In this document: in pieces, positions 44,372-52,652 of the stretch | Layout of the letters: each line of letters begins with the position of its first letter | Numbering within the stretch: position 1 is the first letter of the stretch | From: Roseiflexus sp034432635 | GTDB lineage: Bacteria; Chloroflexota; Chloroflexia; Chloroflexales; Roseiflexaceae | Reading direction: 5' to 3' | Length of the DNA: 64,000 nt | Assembly (NCBI GenBank): GCA_034432635.1 | Contig: DAOUBK010000029.1 | Span: 22,218-86,217, forward strand | The notes under the pieces: model-generated | The model's database searches: none | What the model was told of the DNA's origin: nothing | The model's input: the letters and a program-made list of their open reading frames with translations, nothing else | Translations under genes and position numbers: made by a program

Positions 44372-45232
44372 GTGGCTGCGGCAGTTCAGCGCCATCACCG
44401 GCGCCGTTCCCCAACCGGTCTCATCGCCAGACACGTGGTGATCAATGTTTTTCTGATCATCATTGTGCTGCCACTGCTCTGGGTGTTGCTGATGTCGGTG
44501 AAATCGCTGCCGGAGTCGTACTCGACGAACTTCTGGCCCCGTCAGTTCGATTTCAGCCACTATGGGTTCGTGCTGATTCGCATTCAGACGTTGCCGCAGA
44601 ACATGTTCAACAGCATTGTTGTAACGCTGGCAACAGTGGCGATTACTACCTTCTGCGCTATTCTCGGCGGCTATGCACTGGTGCACGTGAAGCTGCCCGG
44701 AAGGAGGCTGTTGATCTGGCTGTTGATTGCGTCACTCTTCTTCCCGACCCGCCTGCTGTCGCTGATTTCGATCTATGAGATTCAGCGTCAACTGGGGTTG
44801 CTCAACACAGTCGTCGGGCTGATCTTTCCCTACGTAACGCTCAATCTGGCGGTAAGCATTCTGATCATGCGCGGGATTTTCGAGCAGTTGCCGCACGAAC
44901 TGGTCGAGGCGAGTCGTATGGATGGGTGCGGACCATGGCGCACCCTGTTTCTGGTACTCCTGCCGCTGCTTCTCAACGGCATCGTTGTGGTTGCAATGGT
45001 CAACTTTGTCGGTGTGTGGGGCGAGTATCTGCTGGCGGTGACCCTGACGAACGATCAGGCGACGCGCACTCTGCCGGTCGTGCTGGCTTCGGCGCACTCC
45101 GGCATGGGGCAGTGGGCGTATCCGCGCATCGCTGCGGTGTATGTGATTGCCGTCACTCCTGGTATCATTATCTTTGCCCTCTTCCAGCGTCTCTATTTCA
45201 AGGGGTTGACCGAGGGGGCGATCAAATTGTGA
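44372..45232 (+). CDS. ABC sugar transporter permease (MalG-like)
   Basis: A 286-residue permease with six membrane segments. The EAA loop is LVEASRMDGCGPWRTLFLVL, and VLPLLWVLLMSVKSLPE is the usual first segment plus loop. The start is a GTG at 44372 with AGGAGGTGG upstream, 13 bp after the MalF-like stop; an upstream in-frame ATG (44324) would overlap that gene by 35 bp and lacks a ribosome site. No ATP-binding subunit gene is found in the window, so a shared MsmK/UgpC-type ATPase elsewhere is expected. Confidence 0.93.
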   Translation: MAAAVQRHHRRRSPTGLIARHVVINVFLIIIVLPLLWVLLMSVKSLPESYSTNFWPRQFDFSHYGFVLIRIQTLPQNMFNSIVVTLATVAITTFCAILGGYALVHVKLPGRRLLIWLLIASLFFPTRLLSLISIYEIQRQLGLLNTVVGLIFPYVTLNLAVSILIMRGIFEQLPHELVEASRMDGCGPWRTLFLVLLPLLLNGIVVVAMVNFVGVWGEYLLAVTLTNDQATRTLPVVLASAHSGMGQWAYPRIAAVYVIAVTPGIIIFALFQRLYFKGLTEGAIKL

Positions 45233-45244
45233 AGGGAGCGTATC

Positions 45245-45985
45245 ATGCACCTGGTCAATCATCCTTCTGGCGGGTTTGCGTTTTTGCCCGGCGGTCCGCC
45301 CTATTCCGCCGGTGTTGTCGCGCTGCCGGGGTTCGAGATTGTGCGGGCGACGTTGCAACGACCGTTGCCGTATCGCGCCGGTTTTGCCCTGATCGACCGC
45401 CATCTCGAATCCCTCGGACGACCGGCGGCTGCGCTTTGCGCCATTGAACTCCGTTCTCCCAAACCGTGGAGCATGGAAGACTTCCGGATCTTCAATGCAG
45501 AGTACCGGGTCGAATTGCAAACGCGCAGCATTCTGCTCGATGAGATAAACCCGGTGGCGCGCACCAATGTTGCGCCCGCCTATCTCCCACCCGAAGAACC
45601 GTCGTTCTATGCCTTTGCCTACACCGTGCCGGCAGCGACAACCCGGCGCACCTTCGTGATTGCCGGCGCCGGTGATCTCGACGAGCACGGGATCATTGCC
45701 GAAGGTCAGACATCGCCGGAGGCCATGCGCATGAAAGCGTCGTTTGTCATGCGCGTGATGCTGCAACGACTTGCTGCGCTCGAATGTGGCATCGATGATG
45801 TAACCGATATGACCGTCTATTCGGTGCATTCGCCACTCGATTTTCTGACCGACATCCTGCTCTCGCCGCTCGGCGCTACTGCCGTGCATGCCTTTCACTG
45901 GTACTACAGCCGTCCGCCGGTTGTCGGGCTGGAGTTCGAGGTTGATATGCGCAGTGTGCGTCAGGAGTTGCGCATCTGGGAATAG
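45245..45985 (+). CDS. RidA/YjgF-like protein
   Basis: A 246-residue soluble protein. The second half resembles the RidA/YjgF deaminase family (RLAALECGIDDVTDMTVYSV corresponds to the conserved turn before the VYL strand), and the first half has INPVARTNVAP, where RidA proteins keep a substrate-binding Arg. Length near twice a single RidA domain (about 130) suggests a tandem or extended member. RidA proteins hydrolyse reactive enamine/imine intermediates, so the imported compound may be an amino sugar or be processed by a PLP enzyme. AAGGGAG precedes ATG 45245, 12 bp after the permease gene, placing it firmly in the operon. Confidence 0.6.
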   Translation: MHLVNHPSGGFAFLPGGPPYSAGVVALPGFEIVRATLQRPLPYRAGFALIDRHLESLGRPAAALCAIELRSPKPWSMEDFRIFNAEYRVELQTRSILLDEINPVARTNVAPAYLPPEEPSFYAFAYTVPAATTRRTFVIAGAGDLDEHGIIAEGQTSPEAMRMKASFVMRVMLQRLAALECGIDDVTDMTVYSVHSPLDFLTDILLSPLGATAVHAFHWYYSRPPVVGLEFEVDMRSVRQELRIWE

Positions 45986-45996
45986 GAGAGGTGACG

Positions 45997-46641
45997 ATGC
46001 CCGATCTGCCGTACCACACTGTCCCGCGCGTTCCAGCACACTGGTCGGACGGCAACGAACCCTTTGAGTGGGAATGGATGGCGCTGCCGGCGATAACGCC
46101 GTTCATCCTGGCAGATGGAAGTGGACCTGCCATCCAGCAGACGGTGGTGCGTCTGGGGTACGATCCAGATGCACTGTACGTTCGTTTCGACTGTGAGGAC
46201 AGCGACATCTGGGGGACGTACCGCGAGCGTGATGATCCGATCTATGATGAAGAAGCGGTCGAGCTATTCATCAGCCCTGCCAGGGAAACGCCGGTTGACT
46301 ATTTCGAGTTTGAGATCAGTCCAGATGGTGTCTTCTTCGACGCCCGGATCAGCAACCCGCACGAGCAACGCGCCACGTTGCGCGTTGATACGGCATGGAA
46401 TGCGGATGCACGCTGGTGGGTGCGTCGGGAGGATACCGACGGATGCTGGACGGCGATCCTGGCATTGCCCTGGCGCTGCCTGACGGGTGAGCCACTCCCG
46501 TTGCTCTGGCGCGCCAACCTTTTCCGGATCGAGCGTCCGCGCAACGGTGCACCGGAGTTCAGTTGCTGGTCGCCGACATTTACGTCGCCTGCCGATTTTC
46601 ATAAGCCATCCTGCTTTGGGTCTCTGTTGCTCGTCGAATAA
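45997..46641 (+). CDS. CBM9-like (DOMON-type) carbohydrate-binding protein without signal peptide
   Basis: A 214-residue protein resembling the family 9 carbohydrate-binding module: an early WSDGNEPFEWEWMA strand, LGYDPDALYVRFDCEDSDIW, DDPIYDEEAVELFISP (the family's conserved D-x-VELF segment), YFEFEISPDGVFFDARI and a C-terminal FHKPSCFGSLLL strand. These domains usually bind xylan or glycan ends and are normally attached to secreted enzymes; here it stands alone and no signal peptide is visible, so a cytoplasmic role in handling the imported sugar is possible. ATG 45997 has AGGAGAG 6 nt upstream; a GTG at 45991 is the alternative. It lies 11 bp after the RidA-like gene. Confidence 0.7.
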   Translation: MPDLPYHTVPRVPAHWSDGNEPFEWEWMALPAITPFILADGSGPAIQQTVVRLGYDPDALYVRFDCEDSDIWGTYRERDDPIYDEEAVELFISPARETPVDYFEFEISPDGVFFDARISNPHEQRATLRVDTAWNADARWWVRREDTDGCWTAILALPWRCLTGEPLPLLWRANLFRIERPRNGAPEFSCWSPTFTSPADFHKPSCFGSLLLVE

Positions 46642-46673
46642 CGCCTGTCTGTGACAGAGATGAGGTTCGCACC

Positions 46674-47456
46674 ATGCAGCGCTTGAAGGATAGAGTGGCG
46701 GTCATTACCGGTGCAGCGCGCGGGATCGGACGCGGTATCGCGCTCTGCATGGCTGCTGAAGGGGCGGATATCGTGCTCAACGATCTGCCGCCTGGCGATC
46801 CGGGTATTGTTGATGCCCGCGTGACCGCTGCCGATATCGAGGCAATCGGGCGACGCGTGCTGGTGGTGTACGGCGATGTGGCGGATCGGGAAGCCGTCGA
46901 TCAGGTGTTCGCCGCAGCCATCGAACAGTTCGGACGGGTCGATATTGCTGTCGCCAATGCAGCATTTTCAATTCGAGAACTTGTGGTGGATGCGCAATGG
47001 GATCATGTGCTGCGCACCATCGAAGTGACGCAGTTCGGCGTCTTCCACACCTGTCAGGCGGCGGCGCGCCACATGGTTGCGCGCGGCGGTCCCGGCAAGA
47101 TCATCATTATCGGTTCGATCCTGGCACAGATTCCACTGCCAACCAGCGCTGCGTACAACATGGCAAAAGCGGCGGTCAATCACCTGGCATCGACGATGGC
47201 AGCCGAACTGGCGCCGTATCGCATTAATGTGAATGTCATCAATCCGGGGCACATCGACACCCCCGGCGAACGCAAATTCGCCACTGAGGAAGAGTTGCGG
47301 CGCTTCGCGCAGCAGATACCGTGGGGGCGCCTGGGAACGCCGCACGATATTGGTCGTGCGGCGGTGTTTCTCGCCAGCGACGACGCTGATTACATCACCG
47401 GCAGCGCTATTTGCGTCGATGGCGGCTATTGCGTAGGGATGCGGTTGTACGGATGA
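46674..47456 (+). CDS. SDR-family NAD(P)-dependent dehydrogenase
   Basis: A 260-residue classical short-chain dehydrogenase. TGAARGIGRGIAL gives the TGxxxGxG cofactor loop, VANAAF the NAG-like motif, and the catalytic residues are Ser in IIGSILAQ with YNMAK (YxxxK). NPGHIDTPGE and DGGYCVG complete the family pattern. Enzymes next to sugar ABC operons commonly oxidise the imported sugar, polyol or sugar acid, or reduce a keto intermediate. It is the last gene of the operon; its stop codon lies within a hairpin-forming sequence. Confidence 0.92.
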   Translation: MQRLKDRVAVITGAARGIGRGIALCMAAEGADIVLNDLPPGDPGIVDARVTAADIEAIGRRVLVVYGDVADREAVDQVFAAAIEQFGRVDIAVANAAFSIRELVVDAQWDHVLRTIEVTQFGVFHTCQAAARHMVARGGPGKIIIIGSILAQIPLPTSAAYNMAKAAVNHLASTMAAELAPYRINVNVINPGHIDTPGERKFATEEELRRFAQQIPWGRLGTPHDIGRAAVFLASDDADYITGSAICVDGGYCVGMRLYG

Positions 47457-47476
47457 ACAGGAGCCACAGTTCATCC
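47451..47476. terminator. Stem-loop between convergent genes
   Basis: GGATGAAC (47451-47458) pairs perfectly with GTTCATCC (47469-47476) over a 10-base loop. It overlaps the SDR stop and faces the amidohydrolase gene ending at 47516. There is no T-run, so termination is only inferred. Confidence 0.45.
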
Positions 47477-47515
47477 CTGATTGAGGATGCGCCGCTGATG
47501 CTCCGGTAAGATTGC

Positions 47516-48658
47516 CTATATCGCCGGTGCGCGTTCTGCCTGTCGCGGCAGCACGTGCCCGTCAATAATCGTCATTGTGCAAACTAGGCGCCGGTTGCCG
47601 GCGCGCGGATTCATCTCGACATCATAGAACGTCACGTCTACCTCGTCAAGGCGAAGGAGCGCCACATCTGCCGGCGCTCCGGGTCGCAGTGTTCCGAGTT
47701 CCGGCTTCCCGATCGCCAGCGCCGGTCGGTGGGTTGCCCGGTCGATTACATTGGGGAGCGACATACCCAGATTGAGGAACTTGGAGAGCGTCGTCGGCAG
47801 GTCGAACATCGGTCCCTGTACACTGAGTTGGTGAATGTCGCTACTGATAATGTCCGGTAGCACCCCTTCCGCCAGTGCTGCTTCAGCCACCCGATAACTG
47901 AACGATCCGGTTCCGTGCCCGATGTCGAGCAACACGCCGCGTTCCCGCAGCGTGTGCGCAACTGGAGAGAGGCGCCCGTCGTCGGTGAGCAGACGGTGCG
48001 TCCCGCCGGTGAAGCAATGGGTCAGAATATCACCGGGGCGCAGGAGCGCAACAATCTCGTTGAGCGCCGGCGGAGCGTTACCGATATGCACCATCAACGG
48101 CAGCGCCACCCGATCGGCGAGTGTGCGCGCCAGTTCCAGCGGACGGATACCAACGCCGCGAGTGGTGTTGTGATCGATGCGCGCCTTGATCCCGACGAGA
48201 ATATCGCGGTTTTCTTCGACCGTCCTGGCTGCCAGGTCGATGTCGCAATAATCGAGATTGGCGAACTCCCAGGTTGGTGCAATCAACCCGATTGCCGACA
48301 GGTTGAGAAACCCGAACAGACGCACCCGGCTGGCATTGCAGATGAAGTGGCGAAAGCCGGTGAAACTGTACGCACCGGCGCTGCCGGCGTCCACCCACGT
48401 CGTCACTCCGCTGCGCGCCGCCACCGGGTCGGCTTCAATTCCCCAGTACGTGACACCCCAGTAGACATGGGTATGCAGATCGACCAGTCCTGGTGTCACA
48501 ATCTGACCAGTCGCATCGATCACGGTGCGCGCCTGCGCCGGATCGATGAACTCTGCCACTGCTGCAATGCGTCCGCCGCTGATCGCAACGTCGAAGAGCG
48601 CGTTGCGTTGATCCGCCGGGTCAATCACATGCCCGCCCTGAATGAGAAGGTCGTACAT
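47516..48658 (-). CDS. Amidohydrolase/deacetylase-family metallohydrolase
   Basis: A 380-residue cytoplasmic TIM-barrel metalloenzyme. The metal ligands can be placed: HxH in VDLHTHVYWG, a carboxylatable Lys in VGIKARID, His in MVHIGNAP, His in LTHCFTGGTH, and Asp in ISSDIHQ. N-terminal LLIQGGHVIDPADQRN and C-terminal RPGAPADVALLRL belong to the small composite beta domain. The layout fits the dihydroorotase-like amidohydrolase group called EF_0837/AHD, whose members act on acylated amino acids or cyclic amides. The start at 48658 is where family similarity begins; the frame is open to a GTG at 48697. It is divergent from the enoyl-CoA-hydratase-like gene. Confidence 0.85.
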   Translation of the reverse strand: MYDLLIQGGHVIDPADQRNALFDVAISGGRIAAVAEFIDPAQARTVIDATGQIVTPGLVDLHTHVYWGVTYWGIEADPVAARSGVTTWVDAGSAGAYSFTGFRHFICNASRVRLFGFLNLSAIGLIAPTWEFANLDYCDIDLAARTVEENRDILVGIKARIDHNTTRGVGIRPLELARTLADRVALPLMVHIGNAPPALNEIVALLRPGDILTHCFTGGTHRLLTDDGRLSPVAHTLRERGVLLDIGHGTGSFSYRVAEAALAEGVLPDIISSDIHQLSVQGPMFDLPTTLSKFLNLGMSLPNVIDRATHRPALAIGKPELGTLRPGAPADVALLRLDEVDVTFYDVEMNPRAGNRRLVCTMTIIDGHVLPRQAERAPAI

Positions 48659-48829
48659 GCGTTGCTCGCTGCTGTGCTGAAGAACATCGTGGGGCACTAT
48701 TATCTACGCGAAGGCGAAAGTATGCAACTCTATCGGACGCCCTGCGGCATAGCGTGTACACGGAGGTGTCAAAAGTCACGTCAGTCTGGCGTCCTGTTGC
48801 ACCGGCTCTTTCCTGTACCGTCGCGCCAT

Positions 48830-48853
48830 CCGGTCATCCTGCGTTATGATAGT
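48830..48853 (+). promoter_or_regulatory. Promoter-like element before the enoyl-CoA-hydratase-like gene
   Basis: CGGTCATCCTGCGTTATGAT with TATGAT (48845-48850) as -10. It loosely resembles the GTCAYCC...CGTGCTATRGT elements at 15819 and 26240. It is ~90 bp before the ATG. Confidence 0.3.
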
Positions 48854-48941
48854 ACTGTACCCGGAAATGCCCGGCAGGGTGTTGCGCAGCCGACGTCGGT
48901 GTGTTTTCTGTATCGATTGTTCAATGACCAGGAGGTGTGGT

Positions 48942-49751
48942 ATGCAGGCAGTCGAAACGCTTCCCGTTACTGAGCCATATGTGCTTGCCGACTATGATGC
49001 GCGTGGCGTGGTGCGGCTGACACTGAACCGTCCGCGACAGTTCAATGCACTCTCCGAAGAGATGCTTGCAGCGCTCCAGGCGGAACTGGATGCCGTGGTA
49101 GCCAACCCACAGGCGCGGGTGGTCGTCATCGCCGGGCAGGGGAAAGCCTTCTGCGCCGGGCACGACCTGAAGCAGATGAGAGCCAATCCCAGTCAGGCAT
49201 ACTACGAAGACCTGTTTGCGCGTTGCTCGCGGATGATGATGACGATCCAGCGTCTGCCGCAACCGGTGATCGCCCGTGTGCATGGCATCGCCACTGCCGC
49301 CGGCTGCCAGCTTGTTGCCATGTGCGACCTGGCTGTTGCTGCCGAAGAAGCGACATTTGCCGTTTCCGGCATTAGCGTCGGGTTGTTCTGCTCGACGCCA
49401 GCAGTAGCGTTGTCGCGCAATATCGGGCGCAAAGCCGCCTTCGAGATGCTGGTCACCGGCGACTTCATCGACGCCCATACCGCACAGACGCTTGGTCTGG
49501 TCAACCGAGTCGTACCGTCCGCCGATCTTGACGCTGAAGTGCAGCGGTTGGCGGATGCAATCATCGCCCGACCGGCTGAAGCGATTGCGCTCGGCAAATC
49601 ACTGTTCTACCGTCAGATCGAAACGGGTATCGAAGAAGCCTACTGGCTGGCAGGCGAAACCATGGCGTGCAATATGATGGAACCGTGCGCGCAGGAGGGG
49701 ATCGATGCATTCATCGAGAAACGCGCGCCGGCATGGGCAGCCAGGAAGTAA
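48942..49751 (+). CDS. Enoyl-CoA hydratase/isomerase-like protein (ECHDC3-like, no catalytic Glu seen)
   Basis: A 269-residue crotonase-fold protein. The CoA/oxyanion segments are typical: LNRPRQFNALSEEML, AGHDLKQM and VHGIATAAGCQLVAMCDLAV. Hydratases need two glutamates, one in the GGG-E segment and one about 20 residues later; here the first position is Gln (AGCQLV) and the second segment reads SGISVGLFCSTPAV with no Glu. That matches the ECHDC3-type subgroup, so ordinary hydration is doubtful. ATG 48942 follows AGGAGGTG. It lies alone between divergent and convergent neighbours. Confidence 0.88.
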   Translation: MQAVETLPVTEPYVLADYDARGVVRLTLNRPRQFNALSEEMLAALQAELDAVVANPQARVVVIAGQGKAFCAGHDLKQMRANPSQAYYEDLFARCSRMMMTIQRLPQPVIARVHGIATAAGCQLVAMCDLAVAAEEATFAVSGISVGLFCSTPAVALSRNIGRKAAFEMLVTGDFIDAHTAQTLGLVNRVVPSADLDAEVQRLADAIIARPAEAIALGKSLFYRQIETGIEEAYWLAGETMACNMMEPCAQEGIDAFIEKRAPAWAARK

Positions 49752-49754
49752 CGG

Positions 49755-50390
49755 TTATCTCAGCGGAATGCCGTAGTGCAGTCGGTAGAACGCTATTTTG
49801 ATCAGTTCAGCAGCGGCGTAGCGCCAGACGCGCACACCGCGACTCAACGGATCACTAGAGGGGTCGAGGAATGGCGCCACACTCGCCGTCACCTGCACAT
49901 CGGGAATGATCGCGCGGAAGGTACGCACAGCGCGTCGCGTGTGGTACGGGTCAGTGACGATGATCAGGGAACGCCACCCGTGGCGCGCTGCCAGATCACG
50001 CGCCAGCGTTGCTTCATCGTAGGTGCTCTGCGCCGTATCTGCCACCAGCGCGACCTCTGCGGGCAAGCCGTGTTTCAGCGCATACCGCAGCGCAACCCGC
50101 GCCGACGATGTTTCCGGTGGTCGACCGGGCAGCGCACCGCCGGTAAACACCACAACTGGCGCGCGCCGCTGACTGTAGAGGTTGAGTGCGTGGATGGTGC
50201 GGTTCGGCGGATATGCCTCGCCGCCCAGAACAACAATTGCATCTGCCGTTTCGCCGGCGTCTTCGACAATCAGCCAGGGCACAGCGATCAGCGGGATGAC
50301 AATGCTGGCGATCAGCACAAGCATGCCAGAACCTATTCCCTGCCAAGCGCCGGCGCGTACTGATGAGCGACGGTAGGATGGTGCAGACAC
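49755..50390 (-). CDS. YdcF-like (DUF218) membrane protein
   Basis: A 211-residue protein with one N-terminal membrane segment (GMLVLIASIVIPLIAVPWLI) and a DUF218 domain with DAIVVLGGEAYPPNRTIHAL, VVFTGGALPG, DTAQSTYDEA and IIVTDPYHTRRA, all characteristic. DUF218 proteins (YdcF, SanA, ElyC) act in envelope or polysaccharide metabolism, though their chemistry is poorly defined. The start is GTG at 50390. It ends 3 bp after the enoyl-CoA-hydratase-like gene, with no visible terminator between. Confidence 0.85.
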   Translation of the reverse strand: MSAPSYRRSSVRAGAWQGIGSGMLVLIASIVIPLIAVPWLIVEDAGETADAIVVLGGEAYPPNRTIHALNLYSQRRAPVVVFTGGALPGRPPETSSARVALRYALKHGLPAEVALVADTAQSTYDEATLARDLAARHGWRSLIIVTDPYHTRRAVRTFRAIIPDVQVTASVAPFLDPSSDPLSRGVRVWRYAAAELIKIAFYRLHYGIPLR

Positions 50391-50651
50391 AACATCTCAA
50401 GAAGCGCGAAGCGCTTCCCCGACAAAAGCGTAGTATTGAGCATTCATTCCTTCAGCACAGACATTATACACCAGAGATGCGTCCGCCGCCAGCCATTTCG
50501 TCAACGCAACGTTTCTCTGTCGGCAAGTGGAACCTGTGGCGTTAGAGCCGGTATGCTTTCGTTTCGTCCCTGACCTGCCCGGCATTGTTCTCCGGCAATC
50601 AATTTTAAGGTTGTATAATAGTTGCGACTGCTACGAATCTGGAGTGTACAT

Positions 50652-51775
50652 GTGGTGCTGCGTCCGACCAGGGCATCGAGTGTGCGGAGTGTCCAGCAGA
50701 ACATATCCCTCAGCGAGATAGATCATCTCGCTGAGCAGCTCTTTTAGCGATTCAAAAGCACGTTGGTCATCCAGCCCTCACTCTCCCGTCTTCTAGTCAG
50801 TTTTCAGGCCAACAAGACCAGACCTGTTTATCGCTGGTACAGGTTTAAGGAAGCATTCCCTGCTTCCCTAGTAGAGTATCTGTTGCATAAGTACGGGATT
50901 ACCAAAGGGGGAGTCCTAGACTCCTTTGCGGGAAGCGGAACGGCTCTGTTCGCAGCAAGCGCAATGGGTATAGATGCAGACGGCATCGAGCTGTTACCAA
51001 TCGGTCATGAAATCATCAAAGCCAAACAAATTCTGGATGCCGGGTTCACACCTAATGATTTTGAAAGATTATGCCAATGGACAGACATGCGGGTTTGGGA
51101 GCAGTCAGAAGTGCGTCTCCCTCTCCCAGAACTGCGGATCACAAAAGGAGCCTATTCCGAAAGAACGAAGGAAGCCACTATATACTTCCTACGTTACGTG
51201 ATGAAAATTACGATGCCATTATAACCTCTCCACCCTATTGCAATCGGTATGATTACACGCGCACGTATGCACTGGAACTGGCCTTGCTCGGGACAGATGA
51301 AAAAGGATTGGCGAAGCTCCGGCAAGAGATGCTGAGTTGCACAGTGGAAAACCGTGCCAAAGATCTGCTCAGTATCAACCCTCGTTGGACGACTGCATTG
51401 GCTGCTGCTGATGAGCAGACGCTGTTACAGGCGATCCTGAACTACCTGGAAGACCAGAAAGCTCGGGGTGCTTTGGACAACAACGGTATTCCCAGAATGG
51501 TGAGGGGCTATTTTTACGAGATGGCGTGTGTTATTGCAGAAAGTGCGCGTGTCTTGAAGTCGGATGCGCCGATCCTCATGGTGAATGACAATGTACGCTA
51601 TGCTGGCGCAAGCATTTCGGTGGATATGATACTTTCGGATATTGCTGAAAAACTGGGTTTTCGTACAGAAAGTATTCTGGTCTTACCTGACGGCAAGGGC
51701 AATAGCAGTCAGCAGATGGGCGAGCATGGACGCAAAGCGTTGCGTAAGTGTGTTTATGTCTGGAGAAAATTGTGA
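50652..51775 (+). pseudogene. DNA methyltransferase (SPPY type) with in-frame stop and frameshift
   Basis: The reading starts near GTG 50652, downstream of a TATAAT at 50614-50619. It runs through ISLSEIDHLAEQLF to a TAG at 50745-50747, then continues in the same frame as RFKSTLVIQPSLSRLL, VSFQANKTRPVYRW and the SAM-binding motif VLDSFAGSGTALFAA. About 51190-51200 the frame shifts to give DENYDAIITSPPYCNRYDYT, whose SPPY is the catalytic motif of N4-cytosine/N6-adenine methylases, and the protein ends at 51775. Motif order (FxGxG before SPPY) is clear. The two lesions should inactivate it. Base composition is more AT-rich than the flanks, suggesting a mobile restriction-modification origin. 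Confidence 0.8.
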
Positions 51776-51996
51776 CGACTCTGCGCCCTTACCAGAACCA
51801 CCTGCACGGCAGTGATGACCTTGTAACGACTTACGAAGCCACGCGTGCGGGTTTTGCCGCACTTGCACTTGAGAAGAACCGCCGCGCTATGCCTTACGTT
51901 GCCGAAGCAAGAGCATTGCAGGAAGCCGTATCACGGGCCAGCAAGCCCGCTGACCTGCTAACCATACTCTACACCCGCGCACGGACGCGCTGCTGA
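51772..51996 (+). pseudogene. Truncated gene coupled to the methylase, probable restriction-enzyme N-terminus
   Basis: A GTG at 51772 overlaps the methylase stop (GTGA), giving a 74-residue frame: TLRPYQNHLHGSDDLVTTYE, ATRAGFAALALEKNRRAMPY, ARALQEAV. The helical, charged sequence looks like a real N-terminal domain but stops at 51996, where the minus-strand acetyltransferase begins. Coupling directly behind a methylase suggests a restriction endonuclease cut off by a deletion. I cannot name the enzyme family. Confidence 0.55.
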
Positions 51997-52652
51997 CAGT
52001 GGAGTCCATCGCGCGGTACGGTCATATGTGGTCGAGCCGGGATGCCGGTGACCACAAGGTGGTCTTCAACCGTCGAGGTCACCAGTGCGCCGCCGCCGAC
52101 TACGCTCCACGCGCCAACCGTGCACTGCGGCAGCACCGTCGCGCCAATGCCGATCAGCGCCCCTTCGCCAACCACAACGCCGCCGCCGAGGGTTGACCCC
52201 GGCGCAATGTGAGCGTGAGCGCCGATGCAGTTATGATGCTCGACGATGCTCCCGCTGTTGAGAATAACATTCACGCCAATGCGTGCGCCCGCATTCACGA
52301 CTGCTCGCGCAGCAATCACCGTTCCTGCACCAATGACAGCATCGCGCGCGATGATTGCCGATGGGTGACACGCAATCGTGAACTGCCCGCCACACGCGGT
52401 CAAACGTTCGTAGATCGCCTTGCGTGTCTGATTGTCGCCGATCCCGATCACCAGTGCATCGTGATCGATGACATCAATGGCAGCAAGCGGACCGAGGATC
52501 GGCAGCCCCAGCCGCCGTTCGCCGAAGAGGTGCGGATTATCGTCGAGGTACCCGATCGGTAGCAGATCGGCGCCTGCTTCGTGCATCCGCAGCAGAATGT
52601 CGGCAACCACCTGTGCATGACCGCCGGCGCCGATGATCAACACGCGCTTCAT
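51969..52652 (-). CDS. NeuD-type sugar O-/N-acyltransferase (left-handed beta-helix)
   Basis: A 227-residue enzyme. RVLIIGAGGHAQVVADIL is the N-terminal PglD/NeuD Rossmann start, followed by hexapeptide repeats (AVIGAGTVIAARAVVNAGAR; GVVVGEGALIGIGATVLPQC) and the catalytic-like His pair EHHNCIGAHAHIAPG. It should acetylate a nucleotide- or lipid-linked sugar, in the manner of PglD making diacetamido sugars. It overlaps the upstream initiating transferase gene by 4 nt (ATGA), and the pair resembles PglC-PglD modules. Its last residues (HCQQRVRARV) are encoded at the junction with the decayed restriction genes, so the C-terminus may have been rewritten there. Confidence 0.88.
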   Translation of the reverse strand: MKRVLIIGAGGHAQVVADILLRMHEAGADLLPIGYLDDNPHLFGERRLGLPILGPLAAIDVIDHDALVIGIGDNQTRKAIYERLTACGGQFTIACHPSAIIARDAVIGAGTVIAARAVVNAGARIGVNVILNSGSIVEHHNCIGAHAHIAPGSTLGGGVVVGEGALIGIGATVLPQCTVGAWSVVGGGALVTSTVEDHLVVTGIPARPHMTVPRDGLHCQQRVRARV

